Assembly (NCBI RefSeq): GCF_039521565.1
Contig: NZ_BAAACP010000001.1
Span: forward strand, 264,180-328,179
DNA length: 64,000 nucleotides
Source: Paraclostridium tenue
Lineage (GTDB): Bacteria > Bacillota > Clostridia > Peptostreptococcales > Peptostreptococcaceae
Direction: 5' to 3'
Below, in pieces: positions 27,374 to 35,784 of the stretch. Positions within the stretch are counted from its first letter, which is position 1; each line of letters opens with the position of its first letter. The position numbers were made by a program, and so were the translations under genes. Below the pieces are notes generated by a model that worked only from the letters and a program-made list of their open reading frames with translations, had not been told where the DNA came from and made no database searches.

Positions 27374-27928
27374 ATGAAAAAATTTAAAAGAGTATTAAGT
27401 TTATTACTTATAAGTGTGTTTTTCTTAACTGGATGTAAAAATTTAGAAGATACTAACTCAGATAGTATTAAAAATGAAAATAAATATAATAAAGAGGATG
27501 AATATATTTCAAATACAAAAGAATCTAAATTTAATATATTAAGTATGGATGTAAACACAAGTGATACTATAGTTTTAGGAAATATAATGGTAGATGAAAG
27601 TTTAGCTTTAAAAGATAAGCTAAATTTAATTTTAGATGAAGTTTCGAGATTAAAATTTGACAATGCACCTATAAAGTGTTTAAAGATAGAAAATAATATT
27701 GCTTATATAGATATTAAAGAAGATAAAAATAAAAATTATTGGAGTAGAAAATTTTTTCAAGGAAGTACAGGGGCAAGTATAACAAGTTATACTTTAGTTG
27801 AGAGTTTACTTCAAAGAGAGTATAAAGGTAAATGGATAGATGGTATATATTTTACTTATGAAGGAGAAAAAGACGTAGAATTTGATCATTTAGACGCAAA
27901 TTTCTTTGGACATATTATAAAAAGATAA
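27374..27928 (+). CDS. Lipoprotein with a GerMN-like domain
   Basis: 184 aa. Lipobox FLTGC near residue 18, a charged linker, then DKLNLILDEVSRLKFDNAPIKCLKIENNIAYIDIKED and STGASITSYTLVESLLQREYKGKWIDGIYFTYEGE. The alternation of a helix with strands resembles the GerMN domain found in spore-germination and sporulation lipoproteins. The match is by pattern only. GGAGG precedes the ATG. Confidence 0.6.
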   Translation: MKKFKRVLSLLLISVFFLTGCKNLEDTNSDSIKNENKYNKEDEYISNTKESKFNILSMDVNTSDTIVLGNIMVDESLALKDKLNLILDEVSRLKFDNAPIKCLKIENNIAYIDIKEDKNKNYWSRKFFQGSTGASITSYTLVESLLQREYKGKWIDGIYFTYEGEKDVEFDHLDANFFGHIIKR

Positions 27929-27931
27929 TTA

Positions 27932-27978
27932 AAAGGTAGTATAACTAGATTAAAATAAAATAGTTATACTACCTTTGT
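27932..27978. terminator. Bidirectional terminator
   Basis: 16-bp perfect arms 27932-27947 and 27961-27976 between convergent genes. Confidence 0.85.
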
Positions 27979-27983
27979 TTATA

Positions 27984-28751
27984 TTATTTATTTTTAATTA
28001 AACAATCATTATTTACTAATTTAAATCCATGATTACTTGTCAATTCATTAATTAAATCATCTGGACTATATTTACAGTAATTTATTAAACAGTATTTTGT
28101 ATCGTCTTCTAGTTTATCAAACTCATTATACATATCAAATGATGTAGCCATTTTAGTCATATCATCTCTAAGTTTATCCATATCAACTATTGAGTGAGCA
28201 AGTTCAAAAGGAAGTTCTTCATTTAATATCATATCTGCTATAGTATTTAATAGATTTTCTTTATTTTTAAAATTTATAGTTACTAATTTATTTTTATAGT
28301 CAGCAATAAGAGATAATAAATCATCTATATAATTATCTAATTTATTATTTACAAAGTTTATGAAATTTTCTTGAGTAAATAATTTTTGAATATCTGAAAT
28401 TAATAAATTATTCATATGCTCTTCCCAAAGAAGTAATGCAAATTTATTATAGCTAGAATCAACCATAGGCTCACCCTTATAATTTTCAAATCTAGGATGA
28501 AGTCTATCATGATACTTTGCGATGCAAACTCTAAATAAATTCCCTTCATGACCTTTAGGTACTTGATTTATTATAAATTCATCCATATCACTTCCTATAT
28601 AAACTTTTTCGCTAGAAAGTAATTTTTTAGTATTATCTATTTTATCTTTTGAAAAATCTATTGTTGAATCGTTTATAGATATTTTGTATATTAATTCTAT
28701 ATATATTTTTTCTATTATAGTATTTAATTCTAAATTGTAATTGTATTTCAT
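27984..28751 (-). CDS. Hypothetical cytoplasmic protein, 255 aa
   Basis: No signal peptide, membrane helix or known motif. The N-terminal part has KYHDRLHPRFENYKGEP, the middle is helical and charged, and the C-terminus is strand-rich (HGFKLVNNDCLI). GGAGG lies before the ATG. Not recognised. Confidence 0.6.
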   Translation of the reverse strand: MKYNYNLELNTIIEKIYIELIYKISINDSTIDFSKDKIDNTKKLLSSEKVYIGSDMDEFIINQVPKGHEGNLFRVCIAKYHDRLHPRFENYKGEPMVDSSYNKFALLLWEEHMNNLLISDIQKLFTQENFINFVNNKLDNYIDDLLSLIADYKNKLVTINFKNKENLLNTIADMILNEELPFELAHSIVDMDKLRDDMTKMATSFDMYNEFDKLEDDTKYCLINYCKYSPDDLINELTSNHGFKLVNNDCLIKNK

Positions 28752-28903
28752 ATTCAGAAACCTCCAAATTTTAAGTCTTTTAGTATATACCCCAAAATTA
28801 AAATTATAATCTATAAAAATTTAATATTTATAGCAATATGTTAAAGTAATTAAAGTTAAAATTAACTATATCAGAATTAGAAAATTTTTAAAAGGGTGAT
28901 ATA

Positions 28904-29046
28904 GTGGAAATAAAAATATACAAATACTATTTATAGAAGAATTAAGAAATAATAAAAATTATAAATGGAGTAGATATGATTTAGAAAAATGGATAAATAG
29001 ATATAAAATAATAAGAAAAGGCCTAGATAAAATCATTTTTATTTAG
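28904..29046 (+). pseudogene. Small gene apparently broken by a frameshift near its start
   Basis: AAAGGGTGAT precedes a GTG at 28904 that stops after ten codons. Shifting one base near 28910 opens a clean frame to a TAG at 29044, reading IQILFIEELRNNKNYKWSRY and then a basic helix. Adding one A in the run around 28908-28915 would give a 47-aa protein. It lies directly before a terminator, as a real gene would. Confidence 0.35.
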
Positions 29047-29058
29047 ACCTTTTTGCTT
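29016..29058. terminator. Bidirectional terminator (imperfect)
   Basis: 17-bp arms 29016-29032 and 29037-29053 with one mismatch and one G-T pair, T-rich tail; serves yaaA on the minus strand. Confidence 0.65.
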
Positions 29059-29062
29059 AAAA

Positions 29063-29830
29063 TTATCTAGTGAATATGAAATTATTACTATCTGAAAGTT
29101 CATTATTAAAAATGTATCCATCATAATTAAAGTTTTTTAACTCATTTATATTATTTATTTTATTTTTTATCATATATCTTGTTAAATATCCGCGTGCTTT
29201 TTTAGAATAAATTCCAATAACTTTATATGAATTCATACTTTCTCTATAATCTTTAAATTCGATATTAATAACATTGAAATTTTTAGATAAAGATTTAAGA
29301 TTTATAGCCTTAGAATATTCATTAGAAGCTAAATTTACTAACGTTTTATCATTTTGATTTAAAAGTTCATCATATAAATAAGAAGTTAATTTATCTTTCC
29401 AAAATTTATATAAATCATTTCCTAATTCATTTTTTAGCTTAGCTTTCATTTCAAGTCTATAAGATTGAATTAAATCAAATGGTTTTAAAATTCCATATAA
29501 TCCAGACATAATTCTTAGATGATTATTAGCAAACTCAAAATCATAATAATTGAAATCATCAACGTTTATACAGTTAAAAACTTGTCCATCAAATGCAAGT
29601 ATTGCTTGTAAATATTTACTTTCATCAGTGCCTAAAATTTTATATCTATCATAATTTAAATTAGCTAAATCATCACTTAAATTCATAAGGTTTCCAATTT
29701 CAATAGTATTTAAAGATTTTAGTAAGTCTATAAGTTTTTTTATATCTTTATCAAAAAATGGTTTAGAAGATTTTAAGTCTACAAATCTATCAAAATTCAT
29801 TGTTGTTGCTGGAGAAATTATTGTTATCAT
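29063..29830 (-). CDS. yaaA: YaaA (UPF0246) peroxide-stress DNA-binding protein
   Basis: 255 aa, full length for the family. Opening MITIISPATTMNF, the IGNLMNLSDDLANLNYDRY region, AILAFDGQVFNCI, LRIMSGLYGILKPFDLIQSYRLEM and KKARGYLTRYMI are the conserved YaaA blocks. E. coli YaaA limits intracellular iron and oxidative DNA damage after peroxide and binds DNA; the same role is assumed here. GAGGTGAC precedes the ATG. Confidence 0.93.
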   Translation of the reverse strand: MITIISPATTMNFDRFVDLKSSKPFFDKDIKKLIDLLKSLNTIEIGNLMNLSDDLANLNYDRYKILGTDESKYLQAILAFDGQVFNCINVDDFNYYDFEFANNHLRIMSGLYGILKPFDLIQSYRLEMKAKLKNELGNDLYKFWKDKLTSYLYDELLNQNDKTLVNLASNEYSKAINLKSLSKNFNVINIEFKDYRESMNSYKVIGIYSKKARGYLTRYMIKNKINNINELKNFNYDGYIFNNELSDSNNFIFTR

Positions 29831-29967
29831 TATGTCACCTCAAAATTTATTTATTATAATATATATCAATAAAATAAGAATTTAATCAATAAAATAAAAG
29901 TTTTTAATATAATATAATGTATATATTTTTTAGATATATAACTAAATGGTTAGAGGAGGAGTTTAAA

Positions 29968-30678
29968 ATTAATAGGGTAGAATTAAAAGAGCTATCAAAG
30001 AGTCAATTAAAAGGACATTGGACAATTCCTGTATTATTAACATTGTTATATGTTGTATTATCAACTGTATTAAGTTTGTTTCAAGATGAAACTAGCTCGC
30101 TTCCAACTGTTATAATAACATTTATATTGGTTTTTGGACTGGGGGTATGGGCAACTGTAGGATTACCTAATTTTTATTTAATGTTCATTGAAAAAATAGG
30201 AAATGCTAGTTTTAGTGATGTATTGGTATCTATGAATAAGTTAGTAAAATCACTGATTTTTACAATTATAATAAGCGTAGTTGTATTCATATCAACGTTT
30301 ATAGTAATGTTTGTTGTTGGTGGAGCTACTGTTTCATTTGTTTTTACTGATATAACATGGAGTCTAGGAGCTATTTTGGGAATATTGATAGTATGTTTAT
30401 TCATTATTGCACTTACAATATTTGACTTAGCTTTAGCTTTAACACCATATATAATAATAGAACATGAACATTTGAATACGTTTGAAGCAATGAGTTTGAG
30501 TATAAAGATGATGAAAGGCAATAAGTGGAAGTACTTTGTTATACAATTAAGTTTTATAGGATGGGCGATTCTTTCTATATTTACTTTAGGTATAGGATAT
30601 TTATGGCTAATACCATATATAAGTTTAACTCAAGCTAATTTTTATAGAGACTTGAGTTTTAATAGTATAAATAATTAA
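29968..30678 (+). CDS. DUF975-family membrane protein, probable ATT start codon
   Basis: 236 aa from the proposed start. DUF975 proteins begin like NRVELKELSKSQLKGHW and carry about five or six membrane helices with a conserved NTFEAMSLSIKMMKGNKWKYF segment, all present. That family N-terminus falls exactly at an ATT codon (29968), six bases after a perfect GAGGAGGAG site (29953-29961). The only conventional in-frame start, ATG 29917, has no ribosome binding site and overlaps TATAAT boxes. The gene therefore appears to use the rare AUU start. Function of the family is unknown. Confidence 0.75.
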   Translation: MNRVELKELSKSQLKGHWTIPVLLTLLYVVLSTVLSLFQDETSSLPTVIITFILVFGLGVWATVGLPNFYLMFIEKIGNASFSDVLVSMNKLVKSLIFTIIISVVVFISTFIVMFVVGGATVSFVFTDITWSLGAILGILIVCLFIIALTIFDLALALTPYIIIEHEHLNTFEAMSLSIKMMKGNKWKYFVIQLSFIGWAILSIFTLGIGYLWLIPYISLTQANFYRDLSFNSINN

Positions 30679-30680
30679 AT

Positions 30681-30717
30681 AAAATAGCTATCTAAATTTT
30701 TAGATAGCTATTTTTTA
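30681..30717 (+). terminator. Intrinsic terminator after the DUF975 gene
   Basis: 16-bp arms 30681-30696 and 30699-30714, followed by T-rich sequence. Confidence 0.85.
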
Positions 30718-30819
30718 TATCTCTTGTACTTTTATTTATAAAATTGAAAGCTTTCTTTTATTAATATTAATGCTAGTATAAGCCGTAATATAGCGATTAT
30801 AATTAAAGTAAAGTGATAT

Positions 30820-30948
30820 ATGGTTACTATATATAAATATAATAGTAATAAGTGCAAATGCAGAAATTGCAAGAGAAGTAAAAATAAAATTAAACACAAA
30901 CTAATATGTGGACATAGGTTAAACAAAAAAGTAAAATGTAGATTATAG
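30820..30948 (+). CDS. Possible 42-aa basic cysteine-rich peptide
   Basis: ATG at 30820 opens a short frame with NKCKCRNCKRSKNK and KLICGHRLNKKVKC, giving five Cys in 42 residues and a strong positive charge. The preceding AAAGTGAT is a weak ribosome site. It could be a small zinc-binding or nucleic-acid-binding peptide, or a chance frame; it lies in a 298-base gap upstream of the Crp/Fnr gene. Confidence 0.3.
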   Translation: MVTIYKYNSNKCKCRNCKRSKNKIKHKLICGHRLNKKVKCRL

Positions 30949-30976
30949 TATTAACTTTCAAGGAGAATAAGATTTT

Positions 30977-31660
30977 ATGGGAAAGAATAAATATGATTTA
31001 GAACATATAAAAATATTTAAAAACATAGATAACACTACAAAAGTTGAACTTTTAAAAAATGGTAATTTAATTTATCTAAATCAAAAACATATATTATTTA
31101 ATGAAAAAGATATAGTTGATAAGGTATATATTCTAATTGAGGGAAAAGCGTCTATATTTAAAATAAGTGAAAGTGGAGATAGAAAAATAATATTTATATT
31201 AAACAAAGGTGAGATGATAAATGAAATAAGTTTAGAATTTAAAAAATCTACCATAAGCTGTGAAGCCTTTGAAGATTGTTTAATATTAGAATATAATTTA
31301 AAAGCTTTTTTAGAGATGATGAAAAATGATTTTGAATTAACTAAAAATATTATAAATTATATGGAAAGGCGAAATAGAAGGCTATATAGACAAGTTAAAA
31401 ACTCTATTTCAATAAAAATAGATAAAAGATTAGCTGCAAAACTTTATAGACTAGCTAATGAATATGGAAAAGAAATAGATGGATGGCATTTTATAGATCT
31501 AAAAATAACTATAACTTATTTAGCTGATATGCTAGGATGTCCAAGAGAAAGTTTATCAAGAGCAATGAAAATCTTAGAAAAACATGAACTTGTAAAATTT
31601 GAAAATAAAAAAATATATATAAGAAAAAATGAAATAGCAAAATACTTTAAAGGAAAATAA
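30977..31660 (+). CDS. Crp/Fnr-family transcriptional regulator
   Basis: 227 aa. The N-terminal cyclic-nucleotide-binding-like barrel (HILFNEKDIVDKVYILIEGKASIF, NKGEMINEISL) is followed by a long dimerisation helix and a C-terminal winged helix. The recognition element GCPRESLSRAMKIL is of the FNR RExxSR type, predicting TGTGA-like half-sites. It lacks the N-terminal Cys cluster of E. coli FNR, so the signal is unknown. It lies 135 bases upstream of asrA, whose promoter has a matching palindrome, and is probably its regulator. AAGGAG precedes the ATG. Confidence 0.92.
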   Translation: MGKNKYDLEHIKIFKNIDNTTKVELLKNGNLIYLNQKHILFNEKDIVDKVYILIEGKASIFKISESGDRKIIFILNKGEMINEISLEFKKSTISCEAFEDCLILEYNLKAFLEMMKNDFELTKNIINYMERRNRRLYRQVKNSISIKIDKRLAAKLYRLANEYGKEIDGWHFIDLKITITYLADMLGCPRESLSRAMKILEKHELVKFENKKIYIRKNEIAKYFKGK

Positions 31661-31688
31661 AAATTAAAGTATTTTGCTATTTTTATAT
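31632..31688 (+). terminator. Intrinsic terminator overlapping the end of the Crp/Fnr gene
   Basis: 19-bp perfect arms 31632-31650 and 31664-31682, the left arm within the last codons; T-rich tail. Confidence 0.8.
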
Positions 31689-31715
31689 TTAAAAATTGTT
31701 AGATTTTAGTCAAAG

Positions 31716-31758
31716 TGTGATAAATATCACGGAAGTAAAACTAAAATAATGTTAATAT
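31716..31758 (+). promoter_or_regulatory. FNR-like site and promoter of asrABC
   Basis: TGTGATAAATATCACG (31716-31731) has inverted GTGAT/ATCAC half-sites, and TAATAT at 31753-31758 is the best -10. The site centre (31723.5) is about 41.5 bases upstream of the predicted start near 31765, exactly the class II activator geometry. There is no good -35 box. Confidence 0.65.
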
Positions 31759-31794
31759 TTATTTAACAAACTAATAATTGAGAAGGTGGGTTAT

Positions 31795-32805
31795 ATGAAA
31801 ATAAAATTATCTACAAGTGAATTTAATAATTCATTAAAGAAATTAAAGGAAAAATATAAGTTATTTGCACCTGTATCGTTGCCATACAAAGGAACGTACT
31901 CAGATACAGATGTAATTAGATATAAAGAAGTAGATAGTATAGATGAAATTGAATTAAATAAAAAGTCTAATTTTTCTCCTAAGGAAATTGTTTTACCAAT
32001 ATCGCAAACTCTATTTTATTTTACAGAAGATGAATTTAAAGAAGCTAATCAAAAATATGATAAAGATATATTAATCTTTTTAAGAGCTTGCGATATTAAT
32101 GGAATTAAAAGAATAGATCAGATATATTTAAAAAATGGAAAAGAAGAGGATTATTTCTACAAAAGAATTAGAGAAAAAGTAAAATTTATTCTTATAGGAT
32201 GTAGTGAAAGTTTTAGAAATTGTTTTTGTGTAAGTATGAAATCTAATAAAACTGATAATTACTCAATAGGTCTCAATTTAAGAAATGATGAAGTACAATT
32301 ACATATAAATGATGAAGAGTTTATTAATTACTTTGATGGAGAAGCTATAGATTTTGAAGTAGATTATGTCAAAGAAAATGATATAAGTGTGAGTATAGAC
32401 AAAAATATAAATCCTCTTAAAGTGAGTATGGATGATATGTGGAAAGAGTACGATGATAGATGTATAGCTTGTGGTAGATGTAACTTTGTATGCCCTACAT
32501 GTACATGTTTTACTATGCAAGATATCTTTTATAAAGAAAATGAAAATGTAGGAGAAAGAAGAAGAGTATGGGCATCATGTCATGTGGATGGATATACAGA
32601 TATGGCTGGAGGACATTCATTTAGGAAGTTACGTGGAGATAGAATGAGATTTAAAACTTTACACAAAATACATGATTTTAACAAGAGATTTGGATATCAA
32701 ATGTGCGTTGGATGCGGTAGATGTGATGATGCATGTCCACAGTATATATCTTTTTCAACTTGTATAGAAAAAGTAAATGACCTAGTAAATAAGGAGGAAA
32801 AATAA
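31795..32805 (+). CDS. asrA: Anaerobic sulfite reductase subunit A
   Basis: 336-aa electron-transfer subunit with two [4Fe-4S] motifs: CIACGRCNFVCPTC near residue 223 and CVGCGRCDDACPQY near 303. The N-terminal region LPISQTLFYF...RACDINGIKRIDQIYL is the AsrA/hydrogenase-beta-like block. It passes electrons to the siroheme subunit AsrC for reducing sulfite to sulfide. The ATG at 31795, behind AAGGTGG, is chosen over a start nine bases upstream. First gene of asrABC; asrB begins after a single base. Confidence 0.95.
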   Translation: MKIKLSTSEFNNSLKKLKEKYKLFAPVSLPYKGTYSDTDVIRYKEVDSIDEIELNKKSNFSPKEIVLPISQTLFYFTEDEFKEANQKYDKDILIFLRACDINGIKRIDQIYLKNGKEEDYFYKRIREKVKFILIGCSESFRNCFCVSMKSNKTDNYSIGLNLRNDEVQLHINDEEFINYFDGEAIDFEVDYVKENDISVSIDKNINPLKVSMDDMWKEYDDRCIACGRCNFVCPTCTCFTMQDIFYKENENVGERRRVWASCHVDGYTDMAGGHSFRKLRGDRMRFKTLHKIHDFNKRFGYQMCVGCGRCDDACPQYISFSTCIEKVNDLVNKEEK

Positions 32806-32806
32806 T

Positions 32807-33598
32807 ATGAATCCATATATACCAGTTGGAGCTGAAATTTTAGAAATAATAAAGCATACAGAGATTGAATGGACCTTTAGAACAAAGTGTAATTCCAAAG
32901 GGGTATTGCCAGGTCAATTCTATGAAATATCAATTCCTAAATATGGAGAAAGTCCTATATCAGTTTCTGGAATAGGTAAAGATTATATAGATTTTACAAT
33001 AAGAAAAGTAGGCAAGGTTACAGATGAAATATTTAATTATAAAGTTGGAGATAAATTTTTCTTAAGAGGGTCATATGGAAATGGATTTGATGTTTCGCTT
33101 TATGAAGATAAAGAGATTGTAGTAGTAGCTGGAGGAAGTGGATTAGCACCAGTAAGAGGTATAATGGACTATTATTACGATAATTTTGAAAAATGTAAAA
33201 GTTTTAAGCTAATAGTAGGATTTAAAACATCTAAAGATATTTTATTTAAAGATGATTTAAAAAGATGGAGTGAGAAATTAGATGTTATAGTAACTGTGGA
33301 TAATGCAGAAGAAGGATATGAAGGACATGTAGGACTTGTAACTAAATATATTCCAGATCTTGAAATTAAAAATATGGATAATGTATCGGCTATAGTTGTG
33401 GGACCACCTATGATGATGAAGTTTACAGTAGGAGAATTCTTAAAAAGAGATTTAAATGAAGAAAATATATGGGTTTCATATGAAAGAAAGATGTGTTGCG
33501 GAGTAGGTAAGTGTGGACATTGTAAAATGGATGATACTTATATATGTATAGATGGGCCTGTATTTAACTATTTTGAAGCTAAAAATTTAATAGACTAG
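32807..33598 (+). CDS. asrB: Anaerobic sulfite reductase subunit B (FAD/NAD-binding)
   Basis: 263-aa ferredoxin-reductase-like subunit. An N-terminal FAD domain (GQFYEISIPKYGESPISVSG), a NAD domain with VVVAGGSGLAPVRGIM, and the C-terminal Cys cluster MCCGVGKCGHC that binds [2Fe-2S] as in dihydroorotate dehydrogenase subunit K. It brings in electrons from NADH. AAGGAGG precedes the ATG, inside the end of asrA. Confidence 0.95.
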   Translation: MNPYIPVGAEILEIIKHTEIEWTFRTKCNSKGVLPGQFYEISIPKYGESPISVSGIGKDYIDFTIRKVGKVTDEIFNYKVGDKFFLRGSYGNGFDVSLYEDKEIVVVAGGSGLAPVRGIMDYYYDNFEKCKSFKLIVGFKTSKDILFKDDLKRWSEKLDVIVTVDNAEEGYEGHVGLVTKYIPDLEIKNMDNVSAIVVGPPMMMKFTVGEFLKRDLNEENIWVSYERKMCCGVGKCGHCKMDDTYICIDGPVFNYFEAKNLID

Positions 33599-33610
33599 GA
33601 GGGTAATATT

Positions 33611-34582
33611 GTGATAAGAGATTTAAATACTAAGAAAGTAATGAAAAATGCATATAGAATAACTAAGAATAAATATGAAACAGCTCTTAGGGTAAGAATC
33701 CCTGGTGGTTGTGTAGATCCAGAAAGTCTTATTATAATTTCTAAAATAGCAAATGAATATGGGAATGGGCAAATTCACATGACAACAAGACAAGGGTTTG
33801 AAATACTGGGTATTCCTATGGAAAAAATGGATGAAGTTAATAAGATAATACAACCAGTTATAGAAAAAATGAGTATAAATCAAGATGAAAAGTATAAAGG
33901 ATATCCAGCTGCAGGTACTAGGAATATAGCTTCATGTATAGGAAATAAGGTATGTCCTAAAGCTCAGTACAATACTACTGAATTTGCAAAGAGAATTGAA
34001 AAAGAAATTTATCCAAATGATTTTCACTTTAAAGTAGCATTAACAGGATGTCCAAATGATTGTATTAAAGCTAGAATGCATGATTTTGGAATAATAGGGA
34101 TGACATTACCTAAGTTTGAAAAAGAAAGATGTGTATCTTGTGGGGCATGTGTCAAAAAGTGCAAACAACTTTCAACAGGAGCTTTAAGTGCCCAAAACTA
34201 TAGACCAATTAGAGATCATAAAAAATGTATAGGATGTGGAGAGTGTGTACTAAACTGTCCAACAAATGCATGGACTAGAGATGAAAAGAAATATTTCAGA
34301 TTATCTATAATGGGTAGAACAGGAAAGAAAAATCCAAGACTTGGAGAAGATTTTATAATTTGGGTAGATGAAGAAAGTATAGTTAAGATTATAAAAAATA
34401 CTTATAAATATGTTGAGGAGTATATAGATAAAAATGCTCCAACAGGAAAAGAACATGTAGGTTATATTGTTGATAGAACCGGTTTTATGGAATTTAAAAA
34501 ATGGGTATTAGAAGGTGTAGAATTACAAGACATAGCACAAGTTAATGAAAATGTGTATTGGAGCGGAATAAGATATAAATAA
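33611..34582 (+). CDS. asrC: Anaerobic sulfite reductase subunit C (siroheme/[4Fe-4S] catalytic subunit)
   Basis: 323 aa. The N-terminal half carries HMTTRQGFEILGIP; SCIGNKVCPKAQYNT and ALTGCPNDCIKARMHDFGIIG give the four cysteines of the siroheme-linked cluster. A two-cluster ferredoxin insert (CVSCGACVKKC, CIGCGECVLNCP) follows. It reduces sulfite to sulfide by six electrons. GTG start with AGGAGGG upstream, 12 bases after asrB. Confidence 0.95.
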   Translation: MIRDLNTKKVMKNAYRITKNKYETALRVRIPGGCVDPESLIIISKIANEYGNGQIHMTTRQGFEILGIPMEKMDEVNKIIQPVIEKMSINQDEKYKGYPAAGTRNIASCIGNKVCPKAQYNTTEFAKRIEKEIYPNDFHFKVALTGCPNDCIKARMHDFGIIGMTLPKFEKERCVSCGACVKKCKQLSTGALSAQNYRPIRDHKKCIGCGECVLNCPTNAWTRDEKKYFRLSIMGRTGKKNPRLGEDFIIWVDEESIVKIIKNTYKYVEEYIDKNAPTGKEHVGYIVDRTGFMEFKKWVLEGVELQDIAQVNENVYWSGIRYK

Positions 34583-34618
34583 AATGGATGACTCAAAATA
34601 GAGTCATCCATTTTTTAT
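34581..34618 (+). terminator. Intrinsic terminator after asrABC
   Basis: 14-bp arms AAAATGGATGACTC 34581-34594 and complement 34601-34614, then T-rich. Confidence 0.85.
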
Positions 34619-34644
34619 TTCTTTTAATAAGTTATAAAAAATAC

Positions 34645-34681
34645 TTGAACTATAAGTGTATTATAGATATAATACACTTAT
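34645..34681 (+). promoter_or_regulatory. Promoter fully overlapped by a 14-2-14 perfect palindrome (GntR operator)
   Basis: TTGAAC (34645-34650), 17-base spacer, TATAAT (34668-34673). The palindrome arms ATAAGTGTATTATA (34652-34665) and its complement (34668-34681) cover spacer and -10. A second, shorter inverted repeat, GTACTA / TATAGTAC-like, follows at about 34684-34707. Expected target of the adjacent YtrA-type repressor. Confidence 0.75.
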
Positions 34682-34722
34682 AGTGTACTACTGATATAGT
34701 ACAGTGATACGGAGGTGAGGAT

Positions 34723-35079
34723 ATGAACTTTATTCCAAATGACAAAGAACCAGTGTATATACAAATTATAAGATACATAAAGCAGCAAATTGTAAGGGGA
34801 GATTTACAGCCTGGAGACCCTATACCATCTAGAAGGGAGATGGCAGTAAATATTAAGGTAAACCCAAATACTGTTCAAAAATCATATAAGGAGATGGAAG
34901 ATATGGGGATAATAACGACACAGAGAAATTATCAAAGTAATATAACTACAGACAATGAACTTATAGCTAAAACAAAAGAAGATTTAATTAATGAATCTAT
35001 GAATGTTTTTATAGAGAATATGAAAGCTATAAATGTAAATAAAGAAGAACTTATAAAAATAATAAACGATAGATATTAG
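34723..35079 (+). CDS. GntR-family (YtrA subfamily) transcriptional regulator
   Basis: 118 aa. VYIQIIRYIKQQIVRGDLQPGDPIPSRREMAVNIKVNPNTVQKSYKEMEDMGII is a complete GntR winged helix, followed by the short C-terminal dimer helix of the YtrA subfamily, which controls adjacent ABC transporters. GGAGGTG precedes the ATG. First gene of a four-gene operon. Confidence 0.93.
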   Translation: MNFIPNDKEPVYIQIIRYIKQQIVRGDLQPGDPIPSRREMAVNIKVNPNTVQKSYKEMEDMGIITTQRNYQSNITTDNELIAKTKEDLINESMNVFIENMKAINVNKEELIKIINDRY

Positions 35080-35091
35080 GAGGTGGGGGCT

Positions 35092-35784
35092 GTGATAGAA
35101 GTTAAAAATGCTAAAAAGAAATATAAAAAAGTTCAGGCATTAGATGATATATCTTTTGAAATACATGAAGGTAAGATAACTTGTTTATTAGGTATAAATG
35201 GGGTTGGAAAGTCAACTATTTTAAAAGCTATATGTGGACTTATTAAGCTAGACAGTGGAGAAATACTTATAGATGGAGAGAAAATAAGCCATAAAACATA
35301 CGAAAAATTAGCTTTTGTCCCAGATGTTGATAATTATTTTGTTCAATTTACGATAAAACAAAGTTTTGAATTTATGAAAGAGTTTTATAAAAACTGGGAT
35401 GATAAAAAAGCCTATGAAATGCTAGAACTATTTAACTTAAATGATAATAGCAAAATATCAAATTTATCTAAAGGTAATGTAGCGAGAGTAAAAATCATAT
35501 TAGGATTTGCTCAAAATGCAAAATACACAATACTTGATGAACCATTTTCAGGTATAGACATATTTAAAAGAGAAGATTTTTTAGGAGTTATGGCAAAGTA
35601 TATAACTGATGAGCAAAGTATAATAATAACAACTCATGAAATATCTGAAATAGAAATGATAGCAGATGATGTTATTTTAATAGATGAAGGGAAGTTATCA
35701 TTAGTATTTAATGCAGAAAAAACTCGTGAAGAAGAGGGGAAATCTATAATAGATAAGATGAGGGAGGTGTATAAGAATGAATAA
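35092..35784 (+). CDS. ABC transporter ATP-binding protein (YtrB-like)
   Basis: 230 aa. Walker A GINGVGKST, Q-loop region, a signature degenerate to LSKGN, Walker B TILDEPFSGID and the switch His TTHEI are present. The altered signature is usual in YtrB-type ATPases. GTG at 35092 is chosen because the alternative at 35083 lies within the AGGAGG site. It pairs with the permease encoded directly downstream. Confidence 0.92.
   Translation: MIEVKNAKKKYKKVQALDDISFEIHEGKITCLLGINGVGKSTILKAICGLIKLDSGEILIDGEKISHKTYEKLAFVPDVDNYFVQFTIKQSFEFMKEFYKNWDDKKAYEMLELFNLNDNSKISNLSKGNVARVKIILGFAQNAKYTILDEPFSGIDIFKREDFLGVMAKYITDEQSIIITTHEISEIEMIADDVILIDEGKLSLVFNAEKTREEEGKSIIDKMREVYKNE

Larger units (their letters stand above)
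28752..29062. other. Intergenic region with a degenerate small frame
   Basis: 310 bases between two minus-strand genes. It contains the probable frameshifted small plus-strand gene (28904-29046) and a terminator. Nothing else seen. Confidence 0.5.
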
